Source: Streptomyces spororaveus (GTDB lineage Bacteria; Actinomycetota; Actinomycetes; Streptomycetales; Streptomycetaceae). From it: a stretch of DNA of 64,000 nucleotides. The notes beneath the pieces were generated by a model. The model had not been told where the DNA came from, ran no database searches, and saw only the letters and a program-made list of their open reading frames with translations. Where the stretch lies: contig NZ_BNED01000005.1 in the NCBI RefSeq assembly GCF_016755875.1, forward strand, positions 2,418,001 to 2,482,000, in the 5' to 3' direction. Of this stretch, positions 8,700 through 16,269 are shown in pieces (the stretch's first letter is position 1; each line of letters begins with the position of its first letter). The position numbers and the translations under genes are program-made.

Positions 8700-9427
8700 T
8701 CGAGGACCTGCTCCCCGGCGGGGCGGTCGCGAGCGACGTCTTCGGCCCGGACGGCTCGGCGACGCTCCACCCGGAGGAGGCGGCGCTCGTCGCCCGCACG
8801 ACGGAGCTGCGCCGCGAGGAGTTCACCACCGTACGGGCCTGCGCCCGGCGCGCCCTCGCGGCACTGGGGCTGCCCCCGGCCCCCGTACTGCCCGGGGTGC
8901 GCAACGCGCCCCGGTGGCCCGAGGGCGTGGTCGGCAGCATGACCCACTGCGCCGGCTACCGGGCCGCCGCCCTGGCCCGGGACACCGACCTCGCGATGAT
9001 CGGCATCGACGCCGAACCCGATCTGCCCCTGCCCGGCGGGGTCCTGGAGTCGATCGCGCTCCCGCGCGAGCTGGCCTGGGCCCGTTCAGGAGGCTTCGGG
9101 GCGCGCCTGTGCCGGGACCGTCTGCTCTTCAGCGCCAAGGAAGCGGTCTACAAGACCTGGTATCCGCTGCTGGGCACCGAGCTGGACTTCGACGACGCCG
9201 ACATCTCCTTCCGGCACGAGGAGGGCCCGGCCGGCCGGCCGCAGGGCACGTTCACGGCCCGTATTCTGCGTCCGCGGCCCGGTCCCGACGGCCGGCCGGT
9301 GCATACGTTCACGGGCCGCTGGCTCTCGGACCGCGGCATCATCGTGACGGCCATCACCGTGCCCGCCTCTCGCGCGGCGACCACGGTGTCATGCCGTCCG
9401 GGCCCGGACCGCCACAAGGGTGGATAG
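8696..9427 (+). CDS. 4'-phosphopantetheinyl transferase, PptT/EntD type
   Basis: This 243-residue protein converts apo- to holo-ACP using CoA. It shows VGSMTHCAGYRAAA, the magnesium-binding IGIDAEPD and the signature FSAKEAVYKTWYP of the EntD/PptT branch. Its ATG overlaps the stop of the phosphoesterase gene (ATGA), the same pairing as pptT and its hydrolase neighbour in mycobacteria. It probably arms the many ACPs of the PKS in this window, including the loading carrier. It is the last gene of the LAL operon; its TAG stop is part of a TAGGGG box shared with other intergenic regions. Confidence 0.92.
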   Translation: MIEDLLPGGAVASDVFGPDGSATLHPEEAALVARTTELRREEFTTVRACARRALAALGLPPAPVLPGVRNAPRWPEGVVGSMTHCAGYRAAALARDTDLAMIGIDAEPDLPLPGGVLESIALPRELAWARSGGFGARLCRDRLLFSAKEAVYKTWYPLLGTELDFDDADISFRHEEGPAGRPQGTFTARILRPRPGPDGRPVHTFTGRWLSDRGIIVTAITVPASRAATTVSCRPGPDRHKGG

Positions 9428-9430
9428 GGG
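9425..9430. promoter_or_regulatory. Single TAGGGG (CCCCTA) box before the monooxygenase gene
   Basis: The hexamer overlaps the PPTase stop codon, about 170 bp upstream of the monooxygenase start, in the context ATAGGGGTTG. A very similar context (TTAGGGGTTG) occurs at 15020-15029. A lone copy is weaker evidence than the phased groups. The rest of the 9428-9600 gap shows no gene. Confidence 0.3.
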
Positions 9431-9600
9431 TTGTCGCGTCAACTGCCGGTCAATAGCGTGGGATGACCGGCACGACTGCGCACGGCCGCTTCGATGTCCC
9501 GCCTTACGGGCCCGGCTCGACGCCGCGATTTCCGGCTCAGCCCGGACATGTCTCCGGTTCCCCTGGAAGCGATGTCGAATCGGCCCGAGAGGTTTTCCAG

Positions 9601-11262
9601 ATGACGTCAGTCAGCCCGGCTCCGACCACCATGCTGGTGCCCGACTTCCCGTTCTCCTACGACGGCTGGCTGCGCCACCCGGACGGGCTCGGCTCCCTTC
9701 CGCCCGAACGCGCCGGCACGCCGGTGGCGGTGGTCGGCGGGGGCATGGCGGGGATGACCGCCGCGTACGAACTGATGCGGCTGGGCCTGCGCCCGGTCGT
9801 GTACGAGGCAGAGCAGCTGGGTGGCCGGATGCGCTCGGTGCCCTTCCCCGGGCAGCCCGACCGCGTGGCGGAGATGGGGGCGATGCGCTTCCCGCTCTCC
9901 GCGCGCTCGCTGTTCCACTACATCGACCTGCTGGGGCTGCGGACCAGCCCCTTCCCCAACCCGCTGGCGGCGAACACCCCGAGCACTCTCATCGACCTCG
10001 GCGGCGTACGGCACACCGCGCAGGGTGTGGAGCAACTGCCCGACGTGTACCAGGAGGTGGCCGCGGCCTGGGAGAAGGCCCTGCAGGAGAGAGCCGAGCT
10101 GGCCACCATGCGGGACGCCGTCCGGCGCCGCGACGTCGAGACTCTGAAGCAGATATGGAACCGGCTGGTCAGGGAGTTCGACGACCAGTCGTTCTACGGG
10201 TTCCTCGCGACCAGTTCGGCGTTCCAGTCGTTCCGCCACCGGGAGATCTTCGGGCAGGTGGGGTTCGGCACCGGCGGCTGGGACACCGACTTCCCCAACT
10301 CGCTCCTGGAGATCCTGCGCGTCGTCTACACCGAGGCGGACGACAACCAGGTCGCCATCGACGGCGGCTCCCAGCAGGTGCCGCGCGGGCTGTGGGAGCA
10401 CCGGCCGCGGGACTGCGCGCACTGGCCGGCCGGTACCTCGCTGGCCTCCCTGCACGGCGGGACGGCCCGGTCGCGGGTGCGGGCCGTCGCCAGGGACGGC
10501 GACGGCTTCCTCGTCACCGACGCCGACGGGCACCGGGAGCGGTTCGCGGCGGTGGTGTACACGCCGCACGTGTGGACTCTGCTCAACCGGGTCACGTGCG
10601 AACCGGCGCTGCTGACGGCGCCGCTGTGGACCGCTGTGGAGCGCACCCACTACATGGGTGCCTCCAAACTGTTCGTCCTGACCGACCGGCCCTTCTGGAA
10701 CGACACGGACCCGCGGACCGGCCTTCCGGTCATGAGTATGACGCTCACGGACCGGATGCCGCGCGGGGTCTACCTCTTCGACGACGGGCCGGACCGCCCC
10801 GGCGTGATGTGCCTGTCGTACACCTGGAACGACGACTCGCTGAAGATGGCGACGCTGAGCGCGGCCGAGCGGCTGGACGTGCTGCTGGAGAAGCTCGGCG
10901 TGATCTATCCCGGCGTCGACATCCGCTCCCACGTCATCGGTGACCCCCTCGGCATCACATGGGAGAGCGAGCCGCACTTCATGGGCGCGTTCAAGTCCAA
11001 TCTGCCGGGCCAGTACCGCTACCAGCGCAGGCTGTTCACGCAGTTCATGCAGCGGGGGCTGCCGCAAGGCCAGCGCGGCTTCTTCCTCTGCGGCGACGAC
11101 GTGTCGTGGACGGCGGGCTTCGCGGAGGGCGCGGTCACCACGGCGCTGAACGCGGTGTGGGGCGTACTGGACCACCTGGGCGGGGCCACCCCTCCCGGCA
11201 ACCCGGGCCCCGGCGACCTGTTCGACGCGCTGGCTCCCGTCGACCTCCCCTACGACGGCTGA
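9601..11262 (+). CDS. FAD-dependent amino acid monooxygenase (putative L-arginine 2-monooxygenase)
   Basis: The protein has 553 residues from ATG 9601, which is preceded by GAGAGG at good spacing; the frame upstream of it lacks family features. It has an FAD dinucleotide-binding fold (VAVVGGGMAGMTAAYEL, about residues 42-58, then VVYEAEQLGGRMRS) and the C-terminal FAD segment FLCGDDVSWTAGFAEGAV. This is the flavin amine oxidase / tryptophan and lysine 2-monooxygenase architecture. Published work on guanidinobutanoate-primed polyketides assigns such enzymes to oxidative decarboxylation of L-arginine to 4-guanidinobutanamide. Here it sits with a CoA ligase, an acyltransferase and a ureohydrolase, so the same role is likely. 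Lysine or another basic amino acid cannot be excluded. Confidence 0.85.
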   Translation: MTSVSPAPTTMLVPDFPFSYDGWLRHPDGLGSLPPERAGTPVAVVGGGMAGMTAAYELMRLGLRPVVYEAEQLGGRMRSVPFPGQPDRVAEMGAMRFPLSARSLFHYIDLLGLRTSPFPNPLAANTPSTLIDLGGVRHTAQGVEQLPDVYQEVAAAWEKALQERAELATMRDAVRRRDVETLKQIWNRLVREFDDQSFYGFLATSSAFQSFRHREIFGQVGFGTGGWDTDFPNSLLEILRVVYTEADDNQVAIDGGSQQVPRGLWEHRPRDCAHWPAGTSLASLHGGTARSRVRAVARDGDGFLVTDADGHRERFAAVVYTPHVWTLLNRVTCEPALLTAPLWTAVERTHYMGASKLFVLTDRPFWNDTDPRTGLPVMSMTLTDRMPRGVYLFDDGPDRPGVMCLSYTWNDDSLKMATLSAAERLDVLLEKLGVIYPGVDIRSHVIGDPLGITWESEPHFMGAFKSNLPGQYRYQRRLFTQFMQRGLPQGQRGFFLCGDDVSWTAGFAEGAVTTALNAVWGVLDHLGGATPPGNPGPGDLFDALAPVDLPYDG

Positions 11263-11277
11263 GGCGCGCGACCCCCG

Positions 11278-11323
11278 CACGCCGATGGCGCCCCCACGCT
11301 CGGGTGGAGGCGCCATCGGCGTG
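11278..11323. terminator. Bidirectional terminator between convergent genes
   Basis: A perfect 15-bp inverted repeat (11278-11292 and 11309-11323) has a loop that pairs further (CCAC with GTGG). It fills the short gap between the monooxygenase (+) and the adenylating enzyme (-) and can serve both. Confidence 0.88.
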
Positions 11324-11336
11324 TACCGGCCGGTGT

Positions 11337-12749
11337 CTACTCGGTGGCCATCCGCGTCAGCTGCTTCTTGTCCGGCTTGCCGTTGCGGTTGAGCGGGAAC
11401 TGCTCCAGGACGACGACCTTGTTGGGCTGCTCGAAGGCGGGCAGCAGCGCACACAGCCGCTCCCGCCAGTAGGCGGCGTCCCGCTGTTCGTCGTCCTCGA
11501 CGAAGAAGACCAGCTGGGAGCCGCGCAGTTCGTCCGGCAGGGGCACGATCCGGGTCGGGCAGCCCTCGGCGGCGACCTTGCGCTCGATGAGCTCGGGATA
11601 GAGGGTGTAGCCCATGCGGTGCACGGCGAACTTGCGTCCCAGGACGTAGAGGTTGCCGTCCGCGTCGAGGTGGCCGAGGTCGCCCGTTCGCTGCCAGCCA
11701 GTGGCGGCGGGCACGATCGAACCGTCGTCGGCTATCTGCCCTTCGAGTGCGTCGGGCGTGTCGACCTCGATCTCGCCCGGCTGCCCGGCCGCCAGTTCCC
11801 GGCCGTCCTCGTCGACGATCCGGAGCGCGATGCCCTCCATGGCGCGGCCGCAGGAGACCGGGTTGTCGAGGGTGGCGAAGGCGATGTTGTTCAGCTCCGT
11901 CGAGCCGTAGCTGTCGAGCAGCGGCAGCCCGAACTCCTGTACGTAGCTCTCCACCAGCGGCGCGTCGAGCGGGGCCGCGCCGACGCAGAACATCCGGGTG
12001 CCCGCCAGGTGCGCGCGCAGTGCCGGCTTCCTCGTCACCAGGCTGAGGATGCTCCGGTAGCTGGAGGGGGTCGCGTCGATGACCGTGGTGCCGGAGTCGC
12101 GGGCCATGCGCAGCGCGCGGTCCAGCCGCCGGTAGGGGGCGATCACCAGGGAGCAGCGGGTGAGCCAGGCGATGAGCACCATCGACAGGCCGTACTGGTG
12201 GGCGAACGGCAGGAGCGGCATCAGCACGTCGTCGGGCCGGTGGCCGACCTGATGGGCGTTGCGCCGCAGATTGGTCAGGAACTTCCCGCCGGACTTCACC
12301 ACGCCCTTGGGCGATCCGGTGGAGCCCGAGGTCCACATGATGAGGCCGTCGGACAGCTCGCCCCAGGCGTCGAACGACAGGGCGCGGTCGACGGGCGGCC
12401 GGTTCGCGGTGGCGACCATGAGCTCGTACAGGTGGATGGGGTCGGCTTCCTGGTCGATCGGGGTCTCGTCGTCGACGAAGGTGACCTTGACGCCGGTACG
12501 CAGCGCGATACGGCGGGTCTCCTCCATGTGCTCCTGCTGGTCGACGAGGACGATCGAGGCGCCGACGTGCATCAGCGCGTACAGCACACAGACGTAGCTC
12601 GCCGAGTTGCCGGCCTTCAGCATGACCCGGTCGCCGAGGCCGACTCCGCGTTCGCGGATCACATCGGCGACGCGGAGGGCGTCCTGCTCGAACTCTTCGA
12701 CGGGCCGTACCGAGTCGGCTGCAAAGATCTTCGCGGTCATCGGTCGCAC
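11337..12749 (-). CDS. Second class I adenylate-forming enzyme (acyl-CoA ligase / amide-forming ligase-like)
   Basis: The protein has 470 residues from GTG 12749, which has GGAAGG 5 nt upstream; ATG 12740 is the alternative. Motifs are the P-loop MWTSGSTGSPKGVV, DSYGSTELNN, TGDLGHLDADGNLY and the C-terminal catalytic lysine region NRNGKPDKKQL. All core elements are intact. It differs in detail from the ligase at the left edge, so the cluster has two adenylating enzymes. One presumably activates 4-guanidinobutyrate. The other could activate a different acid or couple the polyketide carboxylate to an amine, as in ECO-02301-type pathways, but no 5-aminolevulinate synthase is visible here. The gap before its start holds phased CCCCTR boxes. 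Confidence 0.8.
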   Translation of the reverse strand: MRPMTAKIFAADSVRPVEEFEQDALRVADVIRERGVGLGDRVMLKAGNSASYVCVLYALMHVGASIVLVDQQEHMEETRRIALRTGVKVTFVDDETPIDQEADPIHLYELMVATANRPPVDRALSFDAWGELSDGLIMWTSGSTGSPKGVVKSGGKFLTNLRRNAHQVGHRPDDVLMPLLPFAHQYGLSMVLIAWLTRCSLVIAPYRRLDRALRMARDSGTTVIDATPSSYRSILSLVTRKPALRAHLAGTRMFCVGAAPLDAPLVESYVQEFGLPLLDSYGSTELNNIAFATLDNPVSCGRAMEGIALRIVDEDGRELAAGQPGEIEVDTPDALEGQIADDGSIVPAATGWQRTGDLGHLDADGNLYVLGRKFAVHRMGYTLYPELIERKVAAEGCPTRIVPLPDELRGSQLVFFVEDDEQRDAAYWRERLCALLPAFEQPNKVVVLEQFPLNRNGKPDKKQLTRMATE

Positions 12750-12999
12750 ACTGTCCTTCCTCTGGGCCGAACGTGACCGGAGCCGGCGTGCGGTGCGCCG
12801 TGCCGACGGCGTGACCGGGCGCGTTCAGGGGTGGGTCGCGGGATTCGCGAGCTTCACAAGAGATGGGGGAGATCGATCGGTCCCGCCCGTGGACGCGGGT
12901 CTCCACACGGCACGCTAGGCAGCGGGGGGCGGCGCGGGTACCCCTGTCCCGCCCCTACCGCCCCTGCTTCGGCGCGGCGCAGCGGAGCCCCGGCCGCGG
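12750..12999. promoter_or_regulatory. Gap upstream of the second adenylating enzyme, with phased CCCCTR boxes
   Basis: No gene is visible in these 250 bp. Three same-orientation hexamers occur: CCCCTG at 12941-12946, CCCCTA at 12952-12957 and CCCCTG at 12961-12966. The 9-11 bp spacing puts them on one face of the helix. They lie about 190-215 bp upstream of the adenylating enzyme start and may form an activator site. Confidence 0.4.
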
Positions 13000-13644
13000 T
13001 CAGTCGGGCTCCGGTCCGCGGAGCGAGATCAGCTGGTCGTGCACGAGGTTGACGACTTCGCGGCGGTGCGATTCGAGGTATCCGCGCGTGCGGGGAAAGA
13101 CCTCCAGGTCGAACCGCCCCGCCGTGCAGCGCCGCCAGGCCCGTACCCCGGCCAGGGGCGCGCGGGGGTCGTGGTGCCCGGCCAGGGCGACGACCCGGCA
13201 GCTGAGCGCGGGCGGGCCGATGCTGCCGCCGTGGCCCGGTCCCGTACGTCCGGAGACGAACAGGGTCAGGGGGGCCGCGTCGGTCTCCCGTTCCAGCCGC
13301 TGGGCGACGGCGTAGGCGAGTTCGGCGCCGAGACGGTGCCCGAAGAGGGCGAGCGGACGGTCGGCCCAGCCCCGGACGGACTCGAAGATCTTGTCGGCGA
13401 GCGCCGCGTCCTCCTCGGCCGAGTGCTCCTCCTCGGAGGTCAGGGCCGGGTACTGGACGATGAGCAGTTCCACGGTGGGCAGCAGCAGCTCCGACATGGC
13501 CAGGTAGCAGACCGAGGAGTTCCGTGAGCTGGGGAAACAGATCATGCGGTAGCTGCTCGGGATCGCCGGCTGCCGGATCTGGATCAGGCTGACGTCGTCG
13601 GGGGTGGTCTCCCTCGTGGAGTGCTGGGTGCACTCATAAGTCAT
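13000..13644 (-). CDS. Type II thioesterase homologue with degraded active site
   Basis: The 214-residue frame resembles PKS-editing type II thioesterases (alpha/beta hydrolases, usually about 250 residues) but has lost key residues. The nucleophile elbow reads FGHRLGAELAYAVA, where GHSLG or GHSMG is expected, so Arg replaces the catalytic Ser. The C-terminal motif, normally FPGGHFYL, reads FPRTRGYL, so the catalytic His is gone. The N-terminal ICFPYAGGS-type motif has become ICFPSSRNSS. An Asp in HHDPRAPL remains. The open frame is otherwise intact, and the codon for the Arg is clearly CGT. Its ATG overlaps the stop of the rmlB remnant (ATGA). It is best read as an inactive, decaying enzyme; a non-catalytic binding role is possible but unsupported. 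Confidence 0.75.
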   Translation of the reverse strand: MTYECTQHSTRETTPDDVSLIQIRQPAIPSSYRMICFPSSRNSSVCYLAMSELLLPTVELLIVQYPALTSEEEHSAEEDAALADKIFESVRGWADRPLALFGHRLGAELAYAVAQRLERETDAAPLTLFVSGRTGPGHGGSIGPPALSCRVVALAGHHDPRAPLAGVRAWRRCTAGRFDLEVFPRTRGYLESHRREVVNLVHDQLISLRGPEPD

Positions 13645-13787
13645 GCGCCCTGGAGCTCCGCCTCGTGCGCCGCCCGGTACGGTCGGCCGGTTCTGTACCG
13701 GACGCGGGTCAGCGCGTCCGGGCCGAGGACCGTGCGTACGAGGTGGGAACGCGTTAAGCCGACCGCTCCCGTGAGGAGGATGTTCAT
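13641..13787 (-). pseudogene. Remnant of dTDP-glucose 4,6-dehydratase gene (rmlB), 48 codons
   Basis: The 48-codon frame starts MNILLTGAVGLTRSHLVRTV, which aligns with the RmlB start (typical form MNILVTGGAGFIGSHLVRT). The Rossmann GGAGFIGS has been altered to GAVGLTRS, and everything after about residue 25 is unrelated or missing; RmlB is normally about 320-340 residues. Its ATG overlaps the rmlA stop and its stop overlaps the thioesterase ATG, so it still acts as a translational bridge. It contains a TTA codon (13755-13757), rare in Streptomyces. This is strong evidence that the cluster once had a deoxysugar branch that has been lost. A free-standing function for the peptide is unlikely. 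Confidence 0.7.
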
Positions 13788-14851
13788 GAACGGATCTGTA
13801 CCTTGCTGTGGTCGCCGAGGATCAGACGGTGGGCCTGGGGGGTGCGGGGCGCGGGGGTGACCTGGGCCTGACGGCCGATCATGGAGGCCTCGATGCGGCG
13901 GACGCCGTCGATGGCCGCGCCGGCCAGCACGATGGAGTACTCGATCTCGCTGTCGACGACCACGCAGTCCTCCGCGACGGAGGTGAACGGGCCGATGTAG
14001 GAGTCCTCGACGCGGGTGCTGCGGCCGATGACGGCAGGCCCCATGATCCGGGAGCGGGTGATCACCGCGCCGTCCTCGACGACGACCCGGCCGACCAGTT
14101 CGCTCTTGTCGTCGACGGAGCCCTTGCAGTACGGGGTCAGGCCGTCGAGCACCGAGCGGTTGGCCTCCAGCATGTCGGTGGCGTTGCCGGTGTCCTTCCA
14201 GTAGCCGTTGACCGTGGAGGACGCGATGCCGAGCCCCTGGTCGAGGAGCCACTGGATGGCGTCGGTGATCTCCAGCTCGCCGCGGGCGGAGGGCTTGATG
14301 GCGTCCACGGCGTCGTGCACGGCGGCGGTGAAGAAGTACACGCCGACCAGGGCCAGGTCGCTCTTGGGGAACTCCGGCTTCTCCTCAAGACCGGTGACCC
14401 GGCCCGCCTCGTCGAGGGTGACGACACCGAAGGCGGAGGGATCGGGGACCTGGGTGAGCATGATCTGCGCCGCGGGCCGCCGGGTGCGGAACTCCTCCAG
14501 CTGCTCGTTGATCCCGCCGAGCAGGAAGTTGTCGCCGAGGTACATCACGAAGTCGTCCTCGCCCAGCCAGTCCCGTGCGATGCGCACCGCGTGGGCCAGC
14601 CCGAGCGGCTGGTGCTGCGGGAGGTAGGTGACGCTGATGCCGAAGCGGGAGCCGTCGCCGACGGCTTCCCTGATCTCGTCGGCCGTCTCCCCCACGATGA
14701 CGCCTACATCGGTGACGCCGGCGTCGGCGATCCCTTCGAGGACGTAGAAGAGGATGGGTTTGTTGGCCACCGGGACGAGTTGCTTGGCCGAGGTGTGGGT
14801 CAGGGGGCGCAGGCGGGTGCCTGATCCCCCCGCCAGGACGAGTGCCTTCAC
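13784..14851 (-). CDS. rmlA: Glucose-1-phosphate thymidylyltransferase, long (StrD-like) type
   Basis: The 355-residue protein makes dTDP-glucose from glucose-1-phosphate and dTTP. It has the nucleotide-binding signature LAGGSGTRLRPLTH (residues 6-19), YLGDNFLLGG, LEEKPEFPKSDLALVGVYFF and a C-terminal left-handed beta-helix region typical of the antibiotic-cluster long form. The GTG start at 14851 has GAGGAG 5 nt upstream. It heads the minus-strand group rmlA, rmlB remnant, thioesterase. With rmlB broken and no glycosyltransferase or later sugar gene in the window, it may be a vestige of a former sugar pathway, or may feed a sugar pathway encoded elsewhere. The catalytic region looks intact. 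Confidence 0.9.
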   Translation of the reverse strand: MKALVLAGGSGTRLRPLTHTSAKQLVPVANKPILFYVLEGIADAGVTDVGVIVGETADEIREAVGDGSRFGISVTYLPQHQPLGLAHAVRIARDWLGEDDFVMYLGDNFLLGGINEQLEEFRTRRPAAQIMLTQVPDPSAFGVVTLDEAGRVTGLEEKPEFPKSDLALVGVYFFTAAVHDAVDAIKPSARGELEITDAIQWLLDQGLGIASSTVNGYWKDTGNATDMLEANRSVLDGLTPYCKGSVDDKSELVGRVVVEDGAVITRSRIMGPAVIGRSTRVEDSYIGPFTSVAEDCVVVDSEIEYSIVLAGAAIDGVRRIEASMIGRQAQVTPAPRTPQAHRLILGDHSKVQIRS

Positions 14852-15261
14852 GGGGTCTCCTCGCTGAGTGGTGTGGCGAGCGAGGACAGCGGCCCGAAGC
14901 CCGTGGACACACGACCCGCCGACGCTTTATTTTGCGAACAACAATTCGGCGCGATCACCCGCAGATGCTATGAGCACATTCGACAGAACCGCAACACTCA
15001 CCGCTCAAGAGGCTTTCAATTAGGGGTTGCCCGAATGGCTCCCCGATTCACCGCCCGCACCCCCTACTCCCCCCTAAGGTTCCCCAGTTCCCCCTAGCGG
15101 GAAGGGTAGTTGAGCCATCACGACGCCCCGCATGTTAGAAAGATTCCGCACCACTTCTCTGCCCTATTCAGTCGGCGCTCGACGCGCGGCCGGTCACGCG
15201 ACTTTCCTGTGCGAATCCCCCGGACTGCCGTTGCCGCGTCCCGCTTGATTCGCAGGCGTAA
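14852..15261. promoter_or_regulatory. Divergent control region between rmlA and the ABC exporter
   Basis: This 410-bp gap has no gene and contains relatively AT-rich patches, unlike the coding DNA. It separates divergent units and should hold both promoters. It carries the densest group of CCCCTA boxes in the window (15021-15096). Confidence 0.6.
15021..15097. promoter_or_regulatory. Cluster of CCCCTA boxes with 10/20-bp spacing
   Basis: CCCCTA occurs at 15061-15066, 15071-15076 and 15091-15096, giving start-to-start steps of 10 and 20 bp, so all lie on one face of the helix. A reverse-orientation copy, TAGGGG, is at 15021-15026. This regular phasing in a divergent promoter region is the strongest operator candidate in the window. 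Confidence 0.5.
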
Positions 15262-16269
15262 ATGAACTCTAAACGACCCGTGGATTCCGCCGTCGTGGTC
15301 GACGGACTAGTCAAGAAGTACCGGAGCCGCGACCGACCGGCGGTGGACGACCTGAGCTTCTCGGTCCGCAGGGGCGAGGTCTTCGGATTCCTCGGCCCGA
15401 ACGGGGCGGGCAAGACGACGACCATCGGCATCCTCACCACCCGCGTGGCCCCCACGGCGGGACGCGCGTTCGTCCAGGGCGTCGACGTCGTGGCCCACCC
15501 CGCCCAGGCGCGCCGGGCCTTCGCCGTCGTACCGCAGCGCAACAACCTCGACCGGTCGCTGACCCTCCGGCAGAACCTGACCTTCCACGCCGGCTACCAC
15601 GGCATGAGCCGGTCCGAACGCGGGCGGCTCGCCGACGAGTGCCTGGAGTGGGTGGGCCTCGCCGACCGGGGCAAGGCCCGCGGCGACGAGCTCTCCGGCG
15701 GCCAGGCCCAGCGCGTGATGATCGCCCGGGCCCTGATGCACCGCCCCGAGGTGCTCTTCCTCGACGAGCCCGCCACCGGACTCGACCCGCAGGCACGGCT
15801 GTTCATCCACGAGCGCGTGGCCGAGCTGAGCAAGCGCGGTGTGACCACCGTGCTGACCACGCACGACATGGACGAGGCCGCCAAGCTCTGCGACCGCGTC
15901 GGCATCGTCGACCACGGCCGGCTGCTCGCCCTCGACACCCCGCAGGCCCTGACGCGGAGCCTGAGCAGCACCACCCTCGCCTTCACCGTGCAGCCCGCGG
16001 GGCACGGGCCCGAGAGCGTCGTGGCCCTGCTGGAGAAGATCGAGACGGTCGAGCGGGTCGAGATCGTGCACCAGGAGGAGGCGAAGGAGCAGGGCGGCGC
16101 GCCCGCGCCGGTACGGCTTCGCCTCTACAGCGACGCGCCGTCCGGCGCGGTGCTGCCGACCGCCATCACGGCCCTGACGGAAGCGAGTCATGACATCAAG
16201 GACATGAGTGTCGGAACCGCGACCCTGGAGGACGTCTTCATCAAGCTCACCGGCCGGGAGCTGCGATGA
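15262..16269 (+). CDS. ABC transporter ATP-binding protein, DrrA type
   Basis: The 335-residue protein is a cytoplasmic ATPase of an ABC-2 exporter. Walker A is GPNGAGKTTT, the Q-loop region is VVPQRNNLD, the signature is LSGGQAQRV and Walker B is LFLDEPATGLD, followed by the switch His (TTHDMDEA). The C-terminal extension of about 110 residues is typical of drug-resistance ATPases of the DrrA kind. The stop overlaps the permease ATG (ATGA). It is likely to export or give self-resistance to the polyketide. The first gene after the box-rich divergent region, it has only a weak ribosome binding site (AGGCG). Confidence 0.93.
   Translation: MNSKRPVDSAVVVDGLVKKYRSRDRPAVDDLSFSVRRGEVFGFLGPNGAGKTTTIGILTTRVAPTAGRAFVQGVDVVAHPAQARRAFAVVPQRNNLDRSLTLRQNLTFHAGYHGMSRSERGRLADECLEWVGLADRGKARGDELSGGQAQRVMIARALMHRPEVLFLDEPATGLDPQARLFIHERVAELSKRGVTTVLTTHDMDEAAKLCDRVGIVDHGRLLALDTPQALTRSLSSTTLAFTVQPAGHGPESVVALLEKIETVERVEIVHQEEAKEQGGAPAPVRLRLYSDAPSGAVLPTAITALTEASHDIKDMSVGTATLEDVFIKLTGRELR

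Noticed and set aside
9607..12906. Minus-strand open frame spanning the monooxygenase and the adenylating enzyme
   Set aside because: It crosses two convergent genes in the wrong frame, and its translation is Arg/Pro/Gly-rich without motifs.
13750..13760. MluI-like ACGCGT in the rmlB remnant as a sign of cloning or engineering
   Set aside because: A single restriction site in GC-rich DNA is expected by chance, and nothing else suggests manipulation.
13788..14252. 203-codon frame that includes the rmlB remnant
   Set aside because: Only its last 48 codons resemble RmlB. The part above 13787 is a shadow of rmlA.
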